64,000 bases of DNA from DATGMS01 sp040905145 (GTDB lineage: Bacteria > Bacteroidota > Bacteroidia > Cytophagales > Cyclobacteriaceae): positions 7,181-71,180 of the forward strand of contig JBBDSC010000231.1 of the NCBI GenBank assembly GCA_040905145.1. Reading direction: 5' to 3'. Shown here piece after piece: positions 44,487-53,067 of this stretch. The notes beneath the pieces were generated by a model. It made no database searches, was not told the origin of the DNA, and saw nothing but the letters and a program-made list of their open reading frames with translations. The number at the start of each line of letters is the position of its first letter. Position 1 is the first letter of the stretch. The translations under genes were made by a program, and so were the position numbers.

Positions 44487-44529
44487 ATTTTTGCTAAAAA
44501 ATAACAAAAATGTATTTTTTAGCAAAAAT
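44487..44529 (-). terminator. Perfect 17-bp inverted repeat after priA
   Basis: Arms 44487-44503 and 44513-44529 are perfect complements (core TTTTTGCTAAAAAATA) around a 9-base loop. It lies 119 bp after the priA stop, abutting the -33 box of the next operon. It most likely ends the GSCFA-YyaL-PriA transcript, but could also bind a regulator of the T9SS operon. Confidence 0.65.
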
Positions 44530-44648
44530 AATGAAATTCAGTGCCTTTTTTATTAAAAAAACGTAGGGGCCAAAACAATCCATCTTATCTCGACAGGCAA
44601 TAAATTAAAACAATGGCTCAGGTATAATTTGATTTTTCTTTAGCAATG

Positions 44649-47165
44649 TCAATAGGGATCTATATCCACTACAAACCGGGCAGCCTTAAAATCTTTCTTG
44701 GCTTTCATTTCCTCTATTTTAAGATATAATTCATGTTTAAAAACGGAGGGCCCATTTCCTGTTTTATGCAGTTTTATTAATATTTCAAAAAGATACTGGT
44801 TTTTTATTTTGCCCACAAGACTTTTTTCAGGGCCCAAGACTATTTTCTTTACAGCTATACTATTCAGTAAATTGGTCAGATGTCTGGCTGCTTTTTCGGC
44901 GATCTTAGCTTCTTTGTGTTTGACCGTTATCTTAATGATTTTCACAAAAGGAGGATAAAAGAACTGCTGCCTTTCATTCATCTCCTGGAGATAGAAATCT
45001 TTATAGTTCCCTTTGATGATTTGACCGAAAATGGGATTGTCGGGCCGACGGCTTTGAATAATCACACATCCTTTTCTTTCTCTTCTTCCTGCTCTCCCCG
45101 CCACCTGTGTGATTTGTTGGAATGCCCGTTCCCCGGATCGGAAATCCGGAAAATACAGGATCCTGTCCGCATCCACAATGCCCACCACAGTGACCTTATC
45201 AAAATCCAGTCCTTTGGTAATCATTTGGGTTCCTACCAGGATGTCGATATTGCCCGATCCAAATTCCTCCAATAGACTTTGATAGCCATATTTACTTCTA
45301 GTGGTATCCAGATCCATTCTGGAAATCCGGGCTTCGGGAAATAACAGGGAAAGGCTTTCCTCTATCCGCTCGGTTCCCTGACCAACGCTGGAAAGTTTAT
45401 TGCTGCCACATGCAGGGCAGGAGTGGGGCACCTTTTCTTTGAAGCCACAATAATGACAACGCATCTCCTCCCTAAATTGATGATAAGTGAGGCTAACATC
45501 ACAATGCTCACATTCCGGGATCCAACCACAGTCCCCACAGGAAATATAAGGGGCATAACCCCTTCTGTTTTGAAAAATAAGGACCTGCTCCTGTTTGTTC
45601 AGGGCCTCTTGGATTTTTTCCCTTAGGATTCTGGTAAAATCCAATTTGAGGAGGTTTTTCTTTTGGTCCGACAAAATATCGGAAAGGAGGAATTCAGGGA
45701 GTAAAGCTTCTCCAAATCTGCGGTCAAGGTAGGCATATCCGTACTTATTTGTCCGGGCATTATAATAGGATTCAAAGGAAGGGGTGGCACTGCCCAAAAG
45801 CGTCTTTGCCTGATGGAGCCAGGACAACATGATGGCAGCATCCCGGGCCTGGAACCTGGGGGCAGGATCATATTGCTTGTAGGAAGTTTCATGCTCTTCG
45901 TCCACAATGATAAGTCCCAAGCTGTCAAAGGGAAGGAATAGGGAAGAACGGACACCAACCACAAAGCTATATTGGCCGCTTAATACCCCCTGCCAGACTT
46001 CTACCCTTTCACTGTCTGAAAATTTGGAGTGATAAATGCCCATTTTGCTGCCGAAGACTTTTTGAAGCCTGGACACGATTTGGGTGGTTAGGGCTATTTC
46101 CGGCAATAACAGTAAAACCTGCGAACCGCTTTGCAATACCTCCTGAATATGGTGGACGTATATTTCTGTTTTGCCACTGCCTGTAATTCCATGCAATAAA
46201 ACCGTTTGTTTTTCTTCAAACTGCTCCCTTATTTGGGCCACCGATTCTTCTTGAAAATCAGCCAAATCAACAGGCTGTTGATCTGGATCTATGTTATCAA
46301 AACGGCTTATGATCACTTTGAATTCTTGGAATATGCCATTCTTGATCAAGGTTTTTAAGGAACTGACAGAAAACCCGGCATCCGAAATATTTTTTTTCTC
46401 CAGGCCTTTTTCATTGAGTTCGGGCTTTTGATAGATAGGAACCTGTTGCAAGTACCGTAATAAAATTTCCTCCTGTTTAGGTTTTGCAGATAAGCTCCCA
46501 AACAAAGCTTCCAGGGATTTTTTATCCGTGGCGTAAATTGGCGTCAATTTCACCCGGCTTTCTACTTTAGGGGAATATTTCTCTTTGATCTGTTCAAAGA
46601 CGAGCACAGCTTCTTTGGCCACCAAGCTTTTAATAATGGCATATGCCGACTTTACCTGCAATAATTTATCGCATTCATCATAGGTAAGTTCTCCTTTGTT
46701 CAGGAGGGCATCCAATATTAATTGCTCCCTATCATCGAGGGGGAATTCTGAGGAAACCTCATCGTAATTGGGGTTCAATTGGATTTTGCTTTCACTGCTG
46801 AGTTTTAGCCCACTGGGCAAGGCAGCATTCATTACTTCACCAAGATGGCAGCAATAATATTCGGCCATCCATCCCCAGAATTTTATCTGCAATGGATTGA
46901 CCACTGCAAAATCATCCAAAAATTCCAAAATAGGCTTTGCTCCATAAGCCTCAGGAGGTTTGTTATGGACCTTTCCAATCACGCCGGTCAATACTTTTTT
47001 CTTGCCAAACTGCACGATCACCCTGTAACCTATTCCTACGGAACCTTCCATGCTCCTGGGAACGCGATAGGTAAACATTTTTGGTATGGGTACTGGCAAA
47101 ATAACATCAGCAAAAAGGGAGATTTTATTATCGTCTCCAAAAGTATCTCCAAATAAACTTTCCAA
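44649..47165 (-). CDS. priA: Primosomal protein N' (replication restart helicase PriA)
   Basis: An 838-residue PriA that reloads the replicative helicase at stalled forks. The 3'-DNA-binding N-terminal domain starts FADVILPVPIPKMFTYRVP. The helicase core has GITGSGKTE (P-loop, about 326-333), DEEH (420-423) and the LLGSATPS motif; the zinc-binding insert has paired cysteines (CGDC, CEHC, CHYC, CPAC) around 540-590. Length is slightly above the usual 730-820. The start is TTG at 47165, 6 bp after the upstream stop; the frame is closed just above, and no ATG is available. Third gene of a GSCFA-YyaL-PriA unit. Confidence 0.96.
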   Translation of the reverse strand: MESLFGDTFGDDNKISLFADVILPVPIPKMFTYRVPRSMEGSVGIGYRVIVQFGKKKVLTGVIGKVHNKPPEAYGAKPILEFLDDFAVVNPLQIKFWGWMAEYYCCHLGEVMNAALPSGLKLSSESKIQLNPNYDEVSSEFPLDDREQLILDALLNKGELTYDECDKLLQVKSAYAIIKSLVAKEAVLVFEQIKEKYSPKVESRVKLTPIYATDKKSLEALFGSLSAKPKQEEILLRYLQQVPIYQKPELNEKGLEKKNISDAGFSVSSLKTLIKNGIFQEFKVIISRFDNIDPDQQPVDLADFQEESVAQIREQFEEKQTVLLHGITGSGKTEIYVHHIQEVLQSGSQVLLLLPEIALTTQIVSRLQKVFGSKMGIYHSKFSDSERVEVWQGVLSGQYSFVVGVRSSLFLPFDSLGLIIVDEEHETSYKQYDPAPRFQARDAAIMLSWLHQAKTLLGSATPSFESYYNARTNKYGYAYLDRRFGEALLPEFLLSDILSDQKKNLLKLDFTRILREKIQEALNKQEQVLIFQNRRGYAPYISCGDCGWIPECEHCDVSLTYHQFREEMRCHYCGFKEKVPHSCPACGSNKLSSVGQGTERIEESLSLLFPEARISRMDLDTTRSKYGYQSLLEEFGSGNIDILVGTQMITKGLDFDKVTVVGIVDADRILYFPDFRSGERAFQQITQVAGRAGRRERKGCVIIQSRRPDNPIFGQIIKGNYKDFYLQEMNERQQFFYPPFVKIIKITVKHKEAKIAEKAARHLTNLLNSIAVKKIVLGPEKSLVGKIKNQYLFEILIKLHKTGNGPSVFKHELYLKIEEMKAKKDFKAARFVVDIDPY

Positions 47166-47171
47166 AATATA

Positions 47172-49208
47172 TTAAGCTAAAGTCGGAAATTGCATAAAGG
47201 CTTCCTCAATGGTCAATACAGGTTTTTGGCAGACCTTTTTGAAGCATACGTAAATTAATGCATTCCCCACAGAATCGGCGGTCTTGCCCTGTAAAAGCGG
47301 TAAGTTTTCTGTGGCAGTTTCCGTCGCAGCGATAATTGTATTGGGATGGTAGCTTTTGTTAACCGCTAAAGCCTTTTCGGTAGCATGTTTGCCTATAACG
47401 GCGACTTCAGCAGTAGGAACCAATAGGTCAAGATACAGATTTGCCCAATTGGCCAAAAACCCGACATCAGTAACGAGCAGTCTTTTAATGGGGCCGAGCA
47501 TGTTTCTGGAAAGTTCCTCATATTGGTCTTCGTAAAAGTAAATCCCTAATTGATGAAGGTTCCTGGCCATCGTGGAATTGGAAGCAGGAATGACATTGTC
47601 AAACAATTCTTTTTTGTTGGCAATCAACTTTTCGGCATCTGGATTATTGAAATAGAAGAAGCCATCTTCTTTATCAAAGAAATGAATTAAGGTATAATCA
47701 GTTAAATTCTTTGCTTCCACCAGCCATTTTTGATCAAAGGTGAGCTGATAGAGATGGATAAATGCCTGGATCACCGCCGCATAATCCTCCAGAAAAGCCG
47801 GGGTATAGGCCTTTCCGTTTTTATAAGATCGGTAAAGCAGGGTTTCCTTGATCATTTTGGAGATCAGAAATTCCCCGTTATTGATTGCCATTTCAAGGAT
47901 TCTGGAATCATCTATCGCCAAATAGGCTTGGGTCAGCCCGCTTATGGCCAATCCGTTCCAGCCACTGATAATTTTATCATCAAGGCCGGGTCTGATCCGT
48001 GCGGCCCGGATTTTGAAAAGTTTGTCCTTTAGGGCATTCAGTTGATCTTTGAAGGTGTCAGTCTTTAAATTAAATTTTTGGCAGATTTCTTCATAACTTT
48101 TAGTTTGGAATAGGATATTGCCCCCTTCTTCCCAATTTCCACCGGTCTTGACGTTGTACAGTTCAGCAAACCATTCTGCATCATCACCAAGCACTTCATC
48201 CAATTCACTTTTGGTCCAAGTGTAGAATTTGCCTTCCACTCCCTCACTGTCCGCATCCAAGGCAGCATAAAAGCCACCTTCTTCTTGAAGCATTTCCTTC
48301 TCCAGCCAATGGACTGTTTCCACAATTTTCTCTTCAAAAAAATCATCCCCGGTGATTTGATAGGCCTTTGAGTAGAGCCTCAGTAACTGACCATTGTCAT
48401 AAAGCATTTTTTCAAAATGAGGCGCAAACCATTTCTCATCCACGGAATAGCGGGCAAATCCACCACCTATATGATCATATATGCCTCCCATACCCATTTT
48501 CTTTAAAGTAAAAAGAACCTTCTCCTGTAGGGATTCCTCCTTTTGAAGCAGTGAAAAATCCAGGAGAAAACTCCAAATGGCCGGCATAGGAAACTTTGGG
48601 CTTCGCTTCATTCCCCCCCACTCTGGATCAAAATTTTTGGTTAAATTCTGGACCGCTAGGGCAAGGACTTCTGCGGAGAGCTTTTCCCGGTTATCCTTCA
48701 AGTCATATTTGGCTGTTTCTTTGGCACTGATACTGCGGCCAAAGCTTTCTGCACTTTCAGCCAATTGGTCATGGTGTTTTTCAAAAGCTTCGGCAATATT
48801 GAGGAGCAGTGATTTCCAGTTTTTATTGGGAAAGTAGGTCCCTCCATAAAAAGGCTTTTGATCGGGCATCAGGAAAACATTGAGTGGCCAGCCTCCTTGT
48901 AGCCCCATGACCTGGATGGCGTCCATGTAAATATTGTCCAGGTCAGGCCTTTCTTCCCGGTCTATTTTGATGCAAACAAAATGCTCGTTCATAAGACGGG
49001 CAGTTTCTTCATCTTCAAAACTCTCATGCTCCATGACATGGCACCAATGACAAGCAGAATAACCAATACTGACAAGAATAGGCCTTTTCTCCTCCTTTGC
49101 CCGGGCCAATGCATCTTTCCCCCAAGGATGCCAGTTCACGGGATTATGGGCATGCTGAAGCAAATAAGGGCTCTGGCTGTTGATCAGTTTATTGGCTTTG
49201 GGCGACAT
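47172..49208 (-). CDS. Thioredoxin-domain protein of the YyaL/DUF255 (SPATA20) family
   Basis: A 678-residue protein with an N-terminal thioredoxin-like domain (about 1-165; KANKLINSQSPYLLQHAHNPVNWHPW and the C53-H-W-C56 motif in YSACHWCHVME) and a C-terminal six-hairpin glycosidase-like barrel (about 200-670: FDEEGGMKRSPKFP-type stretch read as PEWGGMKRSPKFP, ARIRPGLDDKIISGWNGLAI). The family is widely conserved but its reaction is not known; a redox or sugar role has been proposed. No signal peptide, cytoplasmic. ATG at 49208, 27 bp after the GSCFA gene; priA starts 6 bp after its stop. Confidence 0.93.
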   Translation of the reverse strand: MSPKANKLINSQSPYLLQHAHNPVNWHPWGKDALARAKEEKRPILVSIGYSACHWCHVMEHESFEDEETARLMNEHFVCIKIDREERPDLDNIYMDAIQVMGLQGGWPLNVFLMPDQKPFYGGTYFPNKNWKSLLLNIAEAFEKHHDQLAESAESFGRSISAKETAKYDLKDNREKLSAEVLALAVQNLTKNFDPEWGGMKRSPKFPMPAIWSFLLDFSLLQKEESLQEKVLFTLKKMGMGGIYDHIGGGFARYSVDEKWFAPHFEKMLYDNGQLLRLYSKAYQITGDDFFEEKIVETVHWLEKEMLQEEGGFYAALDADSEGVEGKFYTWTKSELDEVLGDDAEWFAELYNVKTGGNWEEGGNILFQTKSYEEICQKFNLKTDTFKDQLNALKDKLFKIRAARIRPGLDDKIISGWNGLAISGLTQAYLAIDDSRILEMAINNGEFLISKMIKETLLYRSYKNGKAYTPAFLEDYAAVIQAFIHLYQLTFDQKWLVEAKNLTDYTLIHFFDKEDGFFYFNNPDAEKLIANKKELFDNVIPASNSTMARNLHQLGIYFYEDQYEELSRNMLGPIKRLLVTDVGFLANWANLYLDLLVPTAEVAVIGKHATEKALAVNKSYHPNTIIAATETATENLPLLQGKTADSVGNALIYVCFKKVCQKPVLTIEEAFMQFPTLA

Positions 49209-49235
49209 GGCTTATTGATTTTGAATTTAAAGCTT

Positions 49236-50219
49236 TTAAAAATCCGTTTCTAATTTACTTTTTACTTCTTCTACCTCCTTTGAAAAATCAAATTTAGGGC
49301 TCATTCGTTCCATCTTTTGAAGGAGGTTTTGAAGAAATTGCTGATAGACCTCACTTTCAGGATGAAAAGGCCTGTGCCCGAGGGAATTCATGATGCCTTC
49401 AATGATTTGAACGTTTTCCACCGTACTTTTATCCAAATAGCATTCCTTAAAAAATCCCCAGATGTAATCTTCCGCCTGTGGGGTGGGATGGACCATGTCT
49501 CCTTTGTAAAATCGATAGTCCCTTAAATCATCCATCATCAATTCATAGCTGGGGAAATAAGAAACACCTTCAAATTCTTCTTCCAGCTGATGGGCCAAAA
49601 CCCGAAGGAGGCTTTTGCTGACCTGGTTTTCAGGAATACCATCTTTGGTGTGCCGGACGGGGCTAACTGTCAGGATAATGGGGGCCTTTGGATTAATGTT
49701 TTTTTGCAAAGCAAAGAAATTTCCAAAATGGCCTTTCATCTCTTCCAGGCCCAAAAGTCTTTTGTTGAATAAGGATTGGGGCTGCTTATGGCAGTTGGTC
49801 ACCTGCTTTCCACTTGCTTTTAATTCATAGATGTGTGCCGTTCCAAAAGTGATGAAAATATGACTGGCGTGGGTGAGATATTCTTTGGCCAGAGTTTGAC
49901 TGGCTTCAATCCTCTCCCAAAGTTGAACTTCTTGTTTGGCAGAGATGGATGAATGTATCCCATAATGGTAAAACCTTTGTTGGTGTTCCAGAAGCAGGTG
50001 GGGGTCCAATTTAGATTTAGATAGGGCCTGTTGGAGTAACCGGAACAAGGAATTCGGATTAAAAATAGTCCCGAAAGGATTGTTCAGGACGTTGAATTTT
50101 CTCTCCAGCAGCTTTTCCCCGATCATGGTGGAAAAGCAGGAACCCATTGAGAACAATTTGCTTTTATGGGTAATTTTTGTTTCAAAAGGGCGTATGTTGA
50201 AGGTAGTCCTGAATTGCAT
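49236..50219 (-). CDS. GSCFA domain protein
   Basis: A 327-residue protein with the GSCFA motif read here as SMGSCFSTMIGEKLLERKFNVLNNPFGTIFNP (about residues 25-57) and the SGNH-like blocks FITFGTAHIYEL, LTVSPVRHTKDGIPENQVSKSLLRV and PSYELMMDDLRDYRFYKGDMVHPT. It resembles GDSL/SGNH esterases, so an acyl or acetyl hydrolase role is plausible but unproven. ATG at 50219; first gene of the GSCFA-YyaL-PriA run. Confidence 0.9.
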   Translation of the reverse strand: MQFRTTFNIRPFETKITHKSKLFSMGSCFSTMIGEKLLERKFNVLNNPFGTIFNPNSLFRLLQQALSKSKLDPHLLLEHQQRFYHYGIHSSISAKQEVQLWERIEASQTLAKEYLTHASHIFITFGTAHIYELKASGKQVTNCHKQPQSLFNKRLLGLEEMKGHFGNFFALQKNINPKAPIILTVSPVRHTKDGIPENQVSKSLLRVLAHQLEEEFEGVSYFPSYELMMDDLRDYRFYKGDMVHPTPQAEDYIWGFFKECYLDKSTVENVQIIEGIMNSLGHRPFHPESEVYQQFLQNLLQKMERMSPKFDFSKEVEEVKSKLETDF

Positions 50220-50550
50220 GAAACTGGATTTTTATTAACAAATTAGGCATATTTTCTATTAAAGCTAGGTATAGGTTACCGGATTAGGAAAATTATCCCG
50301 CTGATTTTCGCGGATGAAGGTCAACAACCTTCCTACGTGTATCTGCGGGACATTATGAGGATAGGCCTTATTCACCATTGAAGTCTTCCTTTGAGATCGA
50401 AATTGTTATGTAAATTAGAACTTATCATGAGAATTTCACATCTTTATATTTGTAAGATATGTAAACAGGAAATAATCCACTTTGTTTTTTAGAAATAGTC
50501 AGTTTTTTTGTTTTTCCATCCTTTTTAAAAGTGAAGTAAAATAAATTTTT
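50220..50550. other. Intergenic region upstream of the decayed protease gene
   Basis: About 330 bases without a gene, divergent between the GSCFA gene and the pseudogene. It contains the structured element at 50297-50349 and an AT-rich stretch towards 50550. No clear promoter was seen. Confidence 0.5.
50297..50349. repeat. Nested inverted repeat element
   Basis: An outer pair CCCGC (50297-50301) / GCGGG (50345-50349) encloses an inner pair GAAGGT (50316-50321) / ACCTTC (50327-50332). The words TGATTTTCGCGGAT and TCTGCGGG resemble short palindromic intergenic elements seen in many Bacteroidota (recollection, not checked). Confidence 0.5.
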
Positions 50551-50906
50551 ATGCCCCGTAGCCTTATTAAATTATCCGTTTTATCAAAGTGTAGTTTTCT
50601 AATAGTATGGGCCATGGCAGCCTTTTTTTCTTGTGGAAAGAATTCACCGGAATCCCGGGTACATTTCCCCAAAAACATGGTAATTGATACCCTGCCTTTT
50701 AATTATAGTCCCGGCGGCCATGTAGTGGTTGAAGTAGGTCTTGAAGGGAAAAACATCCATTAATATTTGACACTGGAGCAAGTTCTACAATGGTATTACA
50801 GGGCTTGGTGTAATATAATGGCTTTGAAAATGCAAAGACAATTGATACCACTTAAATAGAAGGAGAAATAAAGGCTATTGTTTTAGAAATAAAAATCATC
50901 AAATAA
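50551..50906 (+). pseudogene. Decayed retropepsin-like aspartyl protease, lipoprotein-type
   Basis: The first frame (50551-50763) encodes 70 residues: a signal with lipobox (FFSCGKNS) and the start of an aspartyl-protease fold (INTLPFNY-like FNYSPGGHVVVEVGLEGKNIH), then TAA. One frame over (minus one base), the catalytic motif FDTGASSTMVLQGLV follows at once (50766-50810), then a stop, then NGFENAKTIDTT (to 50852), another stop, then IEGEIKAIVLEIKII (to 50903). The D-T-G-A motif is the retropepsin active site. A one-base deletion near 50761 and two in-frame stops therefore leave a gene remnant. A strong hairpin follows at 50963. Confidence 0.75.
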
Positions 50907-50962
50907 TCCCATAAAATTTTTTACAGGAACAGTATTCTATCCTTGATTGGTAAGTCTAAAGG

Positions 50963-50989
50963 AAAATGCGCAGGATCTGCGCATTTTTT
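50963..50989. terminator. Strong bidirectional hairpin terminator
   Basis: AAAATGCGCAG (50963-50973) and CTGCGCATTTT (50977-50987) pair perfectly with a three-base loop, followed by T on plus (TTTTTT to 50989) and by TTTT on minus. It ends the decayed gene on plus and the small gene at 51012 on minus. Confidence 0.85.
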
Positions 50990-51011
50990 CAAAAGGTGAG
51001 AAAATCCCATG

Positions 51012-51296
51012 CTAAATTTCAATGTCGACTATGGCTTTAATGGGGATGTTTACCCCTCTCTTTAGGCATACATAATCTTCGGTTACGGCCCAAATAGTAG
51101 TTTGTACCTGCAGTAGGGTCCCATCTTCTGTTTTAAATATGATGGTTACTTTGTTGTGATCAATGTTGCCCAGGATTAGTGCGCGGTCTAATTCAAATTG
51201 ACGGACCCGGCGTAAGACTTTTTCAAGGATGACTTCTTGTTGAAAAAACCTTAGTGTATTAATTTGTTCTTTTTGAACAGTGGTGATGTTTTTCAT
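51012..51296 (-). CDS. Small conserved protein, function unknown
   Basis: A 94-residue soluble protein (EKVLRRVRQFELDRALILGNIDHNKVTIIFKTEDG, then WAVTEDYVCLKRGVNIPIKAIVDIEI). The first half is helical and charged and the second half looks like a small beta-barrel fold; I cannot name it. ATG at 51296. It ends 25 bp before a strong terminator, so it is a one-gene transcript, and its coding frame is uninterrupted. A regulatory or RNA-binding role would fit the size but is only a guess. Confidence 0.72.
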   Translation of the reverse strand: MKNITTVQKEQINTLRFFQQEVILEKVLRRVRQFELDRALILGNIDHNKVTIIFKTEDGTLLQVQTTIWAVTEDYVCLKRGVNIPIKAIVDIEI

Positions 51297-51371
51297 GGTA
51301 ATGAAATGTAGTGTGGTGAATAAAATGGATCATAAAAACCAAATCAGCGTTGCTCCTGCCGGCCTACAATC

Positions 51372-51716
51372 TCAAATTACAAAAAAGTATAAAACGTAAA
51401 ACTTGAAAGTGGGTCTTTTCTCCCATTCACCACGGTTGAGGGGATTATGGTAATCTAAAGAATTAATACCCTGTCCGCAATGAGAGAAACCTTTGACCTT
51501 TTTTTCTTGATTTGGTTTGTTTTGGTCACCAAAAGCTATATCATACACTGGAATTACAACAGGTGAGTCAGAAGGGAAAGAAACTTCATTTAATTTTTCT
51601 TGAAGGCTCTCCAGCTGGACTTCCCTTGCAATCCATCCATTTCCTTGTGTTTCTTCAAAGCCAAACAGCGAGGAAGAAAACAAAAGAAAACCAACACCTA
51701 TTAGCAGTCCTTTCAT
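51372..51716 (-). CDS. Small exported protein, function unknown
   Basis: A 114-residue protein with a clear signal peptide (MKGLLIGVGFLLFSSSLFGFEE, cleavage near 19) and a polar mature part with one HCGQG motif and a hydrophobic aromatic C-terminus (FKFYVLYFFVI). ATG at 51716. I do not recognise the family, and the hydrophobic end is unusual for a periplasmic protein, so this may be a partly degraded or lineage-specific gene. Confidence 0.55.
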   Translation of the reverse strand: MKGLLIGVGFLLFSSSLFGFEETQGNGWIAREVQLESLQEKLNEVSFPSDSPVVIPVYDIAFGDQNKPNQEKKVKGFSHCGQGINSLDYHNPLNRGEWEKRPTFKFYVLYFFVI

Positions 51717-51915
51717 TGTTTTGATAATTGATAATGTAATCTATAAAATAATTTTTAATTGATAAATAATAAATGCAAAAATTTTCGGCACAGCATTCCT
51801 AAGATGGTCATGTAAGATTTCGGGAAAAGGCTTTTTGTTTCTTCCTTGAAAAGAAGATATTTGGAAAAAGCGGGGAAATAAAAATATTTGTCAAAAGGAA
51901 TCAAATTGGCTATTT

Positions 51916-52935
51916 ATGAAAACACTTGTGTGTACCGCCCCAGGGCTGTTTGATTATCGCAGCGCAAACGATCCACAAATCGATAAGGGGAATTCAATTA
52001 TAAAGATTAAACGCATTGGTATTTGTGGAACAGATCTTCATGCTTATGAAGGCACCCAACCCTTTTTTAGTTATCCACGCATACTGGGCCATGAGTTATC
52101 GGGGGAGTTGATAGCATTTGATGATGCTCCGGGTTTTGAAGCAGGGGAGAAGGTGACTTTTATACCTTATTTTAACTGCGGTGTCTGCATAGCCTGCCGC
52201 TGCGGTAGACCCAATTGCTGTGTTAACATTAAAGTTTGCGGGGTGCATGTGGATGGGGGTATGGTGGAATACCTCTCCGTGCCGTCGTATTCTTTGGTTC
52301 ATGGAGAAGGCCTGGACTATGATGCGCTCGCGCTGGTTGAACCTTTGGCTATTGGTGCCCATAGCGTGGGGAGAGCCGATGTGAAGCCTGGCGAATATGT
52401 ACTGGTAGTTGGTGCTGGCCCTATTGGTTTGGGAATAATGGAATTTGCACGGATTGCAGGCGCTAAAGTAATTGCGATGGATATAAACGAATCCCGCCTT
52501 GCCCTATGTCAAAATAGTTTGAAAATTGGTTATGCCATCAATGCTGCTACAGAAGATGTGCCCGAAAGGTTAAGGGAAATTACCAATGGCGATATGCCAA
52601 CCGTGGTGATAGATGCCACCGGAAGCCAGAAGGCGATTAACAACGCTTTTCTGTACATGGCCCATGGGGCCAGATATATTTTGGTCGGTTTACAAAAGGG
52701 GGAGGTTTGTGTGAGCCATCCCGAATTTCATAAAAGGGAGGCTACCCTGATGAGCAGCCGAAATGCCACACGTGAAGATTTTGAACATGTTATTGACGCC
52801 CTGAAAAAGGGAAAAATTGATCCTTCCATGTATATCACCCATAGGGTTCTGTTTGAAGAGATCAAAGATGAATTCCAAAGCTGGTTAAATCCCGATAATG
52901 GTGTGATTAAAGCCATAGTGGAATTAAATAGTTGA
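51916..52935 (+). CDS. Zinc-dependent alcohol dehydrogenase family protein
   Basis: A 339-residue medium-chain dehydrogenase. Catalytic zinc ligands C37, H59 and E60 (GICGTDLH, GHELSG) are present, as is the structural zinc set C88, C91, C94 and C102 (CGVCIACRCGRPNCC). The NAD(P)-binding GAGPIG lies at 166-171. It resembles L-threonine dehydrogenase, sorbitol dehydrogenase and L-galactonate-type sugar dehydrogenases, and I cannot choose between them. ATG at 51916; it stands alone and ends before a hairpin at 52973. Cytoplasmic. Confidence 0.9.
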   Translation: MKTLVCTAPGLFDYRSANDPQIDKGNSIIKIKRIGICGTDLHAYEGTQPFFSYPRILGHELSGELIAFDDAPGFEAGEKVTFIPYFNCGVCIACRCGRPNCCVNIKVCGVHVDGGMVEYLSVPSYSLVHGEGLDYDALALVEPLAIGAHSVGRADVKPGEYVLVVGAGPIGLGIMEFARIAGAKVIAMDINESRLALCQNSLKIGYAINAATEDVPERLREITNGDMPTVVIDATGSQKAINNAFLYMAHGARYILVGLQKGEVCVSHPEFHKREATLMSSRNATREDFEHVIDALKKGKIDPSMYITHRVLFEEIKDEFQSWLNPDNGVIKAIVELNS

Positions 52936-52972
52936 GCGGACTGGCATTGTTAAAAATGCAGGTATATGAAGC

Positions 52973-53024
52973 AGGACCAAGTAATCCCCATTTACTGAAA
53001 ACCTGAAAATGGTCCTGATTTTTC
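52973..53024 (+). terminator. Possible terminator after the dehydrogenase gene
   Basis: AGGACCA (52973-52979) and TGGTCCT (53010-53016) are complementary and GATTTTTC follows. An overlapping CCATTT/AAATGG pair could form instead. The loop is long, so this is moderate at best. Confidence 0.4.
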
Positions 53025-53067
53025 AATAATATTTTGTTACTTTGTGTAGTAAAATCAAAACATTCGG

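Noticed and set aside
906..50285. Shared 12-mer GGTTACCGGATT at 906-917 and 50274-50285
   Set aside because: In 64 kb many shared 12-mers are expected by chance, and the flanks do not match.
50551..50763. A complete 70-residue lipoprotein gene
   Set aside because: The catalytic FDTGAS motif continues in the next frame after the stop, so this is the first piece of a broken gene.
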